Below, in pieces: positions 61,089-64,000 of a stretch of 64,000 bases of DNA. The DNA comes from Rosenbergiella nectarea. Lineage in GTDB: Bacteria; Pseudomonadota; Gammaproteobacteria; Enterobacterales; Enterobacteriaceae. The stretch's first letter is position 1; each line of letters starts with the position of its first letter. The stretch spans positions 152,977-216,976 of the forward strand of contig NZ_FOGC01000006.1 of assembly GCF_900111105.1 (NCBI RefSeq), in the 5' to 3' direction. The notes under the pieces were generated by a model that had not been told where the DNA came from, made no database searches, and worked only from the letters and a program-made list of their open reading frames with translations. A program made the translations under genes and the position numbers.

Positions 61089-61306
61089 CTACCCGATAAT
61101 CAATACGTCGTTTCTGTTCTCACTTTTAACGGTATCAAGGCTAGTACCCAGCGCTTCCGCCAATTTAGCCAGTGAAATATTGAGCGACGCCCGAATAGCC
61201 TTGACATCAGCATCATCATATCGGGTTACACGTGACGGTAATTTTTTATCATTTGTATCGCTACGGCTTCTTCGAGAGAGGCTTTCAATGCGTTAACTAT
61301 ACTCAT
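61089..61306 (-). pseudogene. HTH antitoxin remnant (HigA/NadS-like), frameshifted
   Basis: Starting at 61306 the frame reads MSIVNALKASLEEAVAIQ, typical of antitoxins paired with RelE/HigB toxins. It then shifts near 61252, where an A run is one short, and stops. The other frame continues SRVTRYDDADVKAIRASLN and LAKLAEALGTSLDTVKS, the helix-turn-helix part, then loses similarity and stops at 61089 before the normal C-terminus. It is therefore both frameshifted and truncated. It overlaps nothing and lies 1 bp after the toxin remnant. Confidence 0.7.
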
Positions 61307-61307
61307 G

Positions 61308-61481
61308 CTACCTCTCACCTTTGAGTTGTTGAACCCGCTTTTTCAGTACGGTTTTTTCTGCCGCACTTAGACTATCCTTAGTTCTTCTAGGATAAGCCAT
61401 CACCAGATAGATAGTCTCACTTGTCGCAAAAAAGTATATGACTCTAGCCCTGCCGCTTTTCCCTTGATTACCGGTAGCCAT
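61308..61481 (-). pseudogene. RelE/HigB-type toxin remnant, N-terminal half missing
   Basis: 57 residues: MATGNQGKSGRARVIYFFAT, then TIYLVMAYPRRTKDSLSAAEKTVLKK-type sequence and QQLKGER. This is the C-terminal half of the RelE/ParE-superfamily toxin that pairs with NadS/HigA antitoxins; the first 50 or so residues are absent, with a stop directly upstream. The pair is in the usual toxin-first order of this subgroup. It cannot encode a full toxin. Confidence 0.7.
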
Positions 61482-61763
61482 TGTGAATTAATTCAGTCCA
61501 TAAGTTCCCTGAATTAAGTCTCCTTTATCTGGTGACTCAATCAATTGACACTGTAGCGTCTTCAGCTAATCGTCCGTAGCAATCAATCGGATTTACCGAT
61601 TAAAGAGTGATACCTCTAGAAATTCCTTATCGAAGGACAAAATACTGCTCGGACACCTCATTAAAATTGGTGTCCGGGAAAAAATTTCTTCAGAGAACTC
61701 ATACTGACTGATAAAAAGTATCAAACTCTATTCGTTTTTATCATACTAAAATCTTACCGCACA
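61482..61763. other. Spacer between toxin remnant and tcdA, with a GC-rich inverted repeat
   Basis: A 282-bp non-coding stretch. CGGACACC (61650-61657) and GGTGTCCG (61669-61676) form an exact 8-bp stem with an 11-base AT-rich loop. It could be the end of tcdA transcripts or a scar of an inserted element; no T run follows on the tcdA strand. Confidence 0.4.
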
Positions 61764-62561
61764 CTACACTACTTGGCGCAGCTTGCGGGCGATAAACTTT
61801 TTCAACGCATGAGATACCGCCACAAAGCCGAAAGATGCAGTGACCATAGTCACTGCCCCAAAGCCTGAGGCACAATCCATGCGCTTAGGCCCTTCGGCGG
61901 TGGCACGGGCCTGACACACCGATCCATCGGCTTGCGGATAGCGTAAAGCTTCAGTCGAGAAAACGCAGTCGATACCTAACTTCCCTTTGCTATTTTTCAC
62001 GATGGAAAAATCGCTCTTCAAACGTTCACGTAATTTCGCCGCCAACGGGTCTTGAATCGTTTTCGCCAGATCCACCACCGCGATCTGCGTAGGATCGATC
62101 TGTCCACCCGCTCCCCCTACCGTTACCACTGGGATTTTATGTCGACGGCAAAATGCCAGTAAGGCGGCTTTGGGGCGGATCGCATCGATCGCATCAATCA
62201 CATAATCGAAGGAGTGGTTAAGATATTCCACAACATTTTCCGGACTGATAAAATCGTCAATGCAGGTCACCTGACATTCCGGATTAATCTCGCGTAGCCG
62301 TGCCGCCATCACCTCAATCTTCTGCTCACCCACTGTTTCTTTTAAGGCATGCAGTTGACGATTAGTATTGGTCACACAGACATCGTCCATATCTATCAGC
62401 GTGATATGACCAATCCCCGTTCGGGCAAGGGCCTCGGCAGCCCAAGACCCGACGCCGCCAATCCCAATCACACAGAAACGTGCGTCAGGAAAAAATTGTG
62501 CAGCGTGTTGACCGTATAGCCGTGTAATACCGGAAAACCGCTGCTGCCATGCTTCTGTCAT
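61764..62561 (-). CDS. tcdA: tRNA threonylcarbamoyladenosine dehydratase TcdA (CsdL)
   Basis: 265 residues of the E1/ThiF-like family. The ATP-binding motif is VIGIGGVGSWAAEALARTGIG, and the Arg/Lys and Asp residues in NTNRQLHALKETVGEQKIE fit the adenylation site. It dehydrates t6A37 in tRNA to the cyclic form, with sulfur-relay partners CsdA and CsdE. It is separated from csdE by the 3.6-kb insertion but keeps the convergent orientation of E. coli. Confidence 0.96.
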   Translation of the reverse strand: MTEAWQQRFSGITRLYGQHAAQFFPDARFCVIGIGGVGSWAAEALARTGIGHITLIDMDDVCVTNTNRQLHALKETVGEQKIEVMAARLREINPECQVTCIDDFISPENVVEYLNHSFDYVIDAIDAIRPKAALLAFCRRHKIPVVTVGGAGGQIDPTQIAVVDLAKTIQDPLAAKLRERLKSDFSIVKNSKGKLGIDCVFSTEALRYPQADGSVCQARATAEGPKRMDCASGFGAVTMVTASFGFVAVSHALKKFIARKLRQVV

Positions 62562-62596
62562 CGTTGTTCAACTCTTAAGATAAAACGCTATACCGC

Positions 62597-63718
62597 TTAT
62601 TGGCTAAAAACCGGGTTAGCCGAAAAGACCCCCGCGCCAGGCGCAGACTTCAGGATCCACACCCTTCCGTAGTGGTTATAGAATCCCGCTAAATGTGCGG
62701 CTTCTTGGCCGATACCTTGATAGATATCGAAGTGTTGACCTTTAATCGCGCCGCCCACATCCAATGCAACCATCAAGCGCATTTGATATTTACCGTTAAA
62801 TTTGCCTTTTTCATTAAGCTGCGGCACTTCCGCCAACAGTACAGAACCCGGTGGGATCAACGATCGGTCAGCCGCTACCGAAGCTTTCGCCACCAACGGT
62901 ACCGCACTGGCTCCACGAACGGGCGTGAAAGGCTCAGGTTTAAAGAAAACAAACGAGTCGTTGGTCTCTAACAGCTGACGAACTTCAGCATATGAATGGC
63001 TATCCGCCCAATCGCGGATCGCCTGCATCGACATATCTTCGCGTTTCACTTCACCGCGATCGATTAACTCTTTGCCAATGCTGTGGTAAGCCCAGCCATT
63101 TTTACCGCCATAGCCGAAGAAGGTGAGTGGACGACCGTCACCATAGTCGACATAGCCGCTTCCTTGTACATCCATCATAAAGTTATCGATTAAGGAATTA
63201 CTCCATGCAATCACATAACGAGCATCGATCGCCCCACTATAGATATCTGCGCGACTAGGGAGTTTATAGCGACCGTGTTTCGGCGGCATACGATAAATCG
63301 GATATTGGAATTCACCTTGACGGGTGTAGCGCGCGTGAATGACGGGGGTGTAGTAGCCCGTGAACTGAACGTTACCATAATCATCCGCCCCTTCCATCTG
63401 CCAGGCTTCAATACCGTAATTACGTAATTGGCGGGTATCGCCCCCTGCGTTTAACCAACTTTGAATGGCGTTAAAGGTACTTTGCTGGCGCTGATACATG
63501 CGCGAAGAGGCGCCTTGTACCTGCTGAACTTGAGTAACGAAGTCACCGCCGTTAACGGGTGCACCGATAGCATTAGGTTGATTACGGAGGGCAAATTGTG
63601 AAGTGATTTTACCATCTTTATATTGTTGGCCTCGATCCGTGGGTCTCGATGAGCACCCCGCGAGTAACATCGCGACCAGTGAGCCAGTGACAGCTAGTTT
63701 CAGTAGTGGGAATTTCAT
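62597..63718 (-). CDS. mltA: Membrane-bound lytic transglycosylase A
   Basis: 373 residues. The lipobox LLAGC predicts lipidation at Cys22 and outer-membrane anchoring. The MltA domain (FTGYYTPVIHARYTRQGEFQ) is followed by a 3D domain (VALDVGGAIKGQHFDIYQGIG) with the catalytic aspartates. It cleaves peptidoglycan to anhydromuropeptides. It lies 35 bp downstream-side of tcdA on the same strand and next to the initiator tRNA gene, as in E. coli. Confidence 0.96.
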   Translation of the reverse strand: MKFPLLKLAVTGSLVAMLLAGCSSRPTDRGQQYKDGKITSQFALRNQPNAIGAPVNGGDFVTQVQQVQGASSRMYQRQQSTFNAIQSWLNAGGDTRQLRNYGIEAWQMEGADDYGNVQFTGYYTPVIHARYTRQGEFQYPIYRMPPKHGRYKLPSRADIYSGAIDARYVIAWSNSLIDNFMMDVQGSGYVDYGDGRPLTFFGYGGKNGWAYHSIGKELIDRGEVKREDMSMQAIRDWADSHSYAEVRQLLETNDSFVFFKPEPFTPVRGASAVPLVAKASVAADRSLIPPGSVLLAEVPQLNEKGKFNGKYQMRLMVALDVGGAIKGQHFDIYQGIGQEAAHLAGFYNHYGRVWILKSAPGAGVFSANPVFSQ

Positions 63719-63878
63719 GAGTCTCTCTTATCGCTCAATGTCTGTTGGCGAAGATAACAGAGCCCCTAAAAGATTAAAACTGTAAAGCGCGTTCCCCGCA
63801 AAAAATGCTTAAAAAAAGGACTACCCGGGTGATTTTGCAGCGAAAACTGACTTTTTTCGAGATATTCGAAATTTAGGG

Positions 63879-63906
63879 TTGCAAAGATCGGTGTAATCCG
63901 TATAGT
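63879..63906 (+). promoter_or_regulatory. Promoter of the initiator tRNA gene
   Basis: TTGCAA (63879-63884), a 16-bp spacer and TATAGT (63901-63906), followed by a GC-rich discriminator (GCGC). Such a discriminator is typical of stable RNA promoters under stringent control by ppGpp. Confidence 0.75.
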
Positions 63907-63919
63907 GCGCTTCCACGGA

Positions 63920-63996
<77 letters not shown>

Positions 63997-64000
63997 ATAC

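Noticed and set aside
61060-61296. A 78-codon open frame on the plus strand
   Set aside because: It is antisense to the antitoxin remnant, whose helix-turn-helix sequence is clearly on the other strand.
61650-61676. Inverted repeat as an IS terminal repeat
   Set aside because: No transposase remnant and no target duplication are visible; kept only as an inverted repeat.

Overview
The window is chromosomal DNA of an enterobacterium, most likely a lower-GC member of the Erwiniaceae (the Pantoea, Erwinia, Tatumella, Rosenbergiella side of the order). This rests on gene order, protein likeness recalled from E. coli, and the cysG-cysDNC arrangement; no database search was possible. Most of the window is the conserved block from mutS to mltA. 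Three accessory zones interrupt it or flank it.

Left end (1-5.9 kb): the 3' end of a type VI secretion (T6SS) operon (tssF end, tssG, tssA) runs into three same-strand genes: a secreted fimbrial-adhesin-like protein, a glycosyltransferase of the GlcNAc-transferase (Skp1-type) family and a DUF1795/EagR-like effector chaperone with no Rhs effector beside it in view. A flavin reductase and a broken TauE/SafE transporter remnant follow.

Core block 1 (6.7-27.2 kb): mutS, then convergent rpoS-nlpD-pcm-surE-truD-ispF-ispD-ftsB-ygbE, the sulfate assimilation genes cysC-cysN-cysD-cysG, an iap homologue that has lost most of its metal ligands, cysH-cysI-cysJ, and queD/queE for queuosine. No CRISPR-Cas locus lies between iap and cysH; the two genes overlap at their stop codons.

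Tad island (27.3-40.4 kb): a complete AT-rich tight-adherence (Flp pilus) operon sits between queE and eno, in the order flp-tadV-rcpC-rcpA-rcpB-tadZ-tadA-tadB-tadC-tadD-tadE-tadF-(TrbC-like)-tadG. tadF is interrupted by an in-frame TAA. A divergent MocR-type regulator, whose aminotransferase domain lacks the PLP lysine, probably controls it.

Core block 2 (40.4-58.2 kb): eno, pyrG, mazG, relA, rlmD, truC, the CsrB regulatory RNA, syd, queF, ppnN, xni, rlmM, ygdD, gcvA, the GcvB regulatory RNA, ygdI and the sulfur-transfer pair csdA-csdE.

Decaying insertion (58.2-61.75 kb), between csdE and tcdA: two small exported proteins of unknown role, a 160-bp relic of a ColE1/pMB1-type plasmid replication-control region (RNA I, with both RNA I and RNA II promoters), a two-gene module broken by single-base changes in A runs, and the remains of a RelE/HigB-type toxin-antitoxin pair. 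The window ends with tcdA, mltA and an initiator tRNA-Met gene with its promoter.
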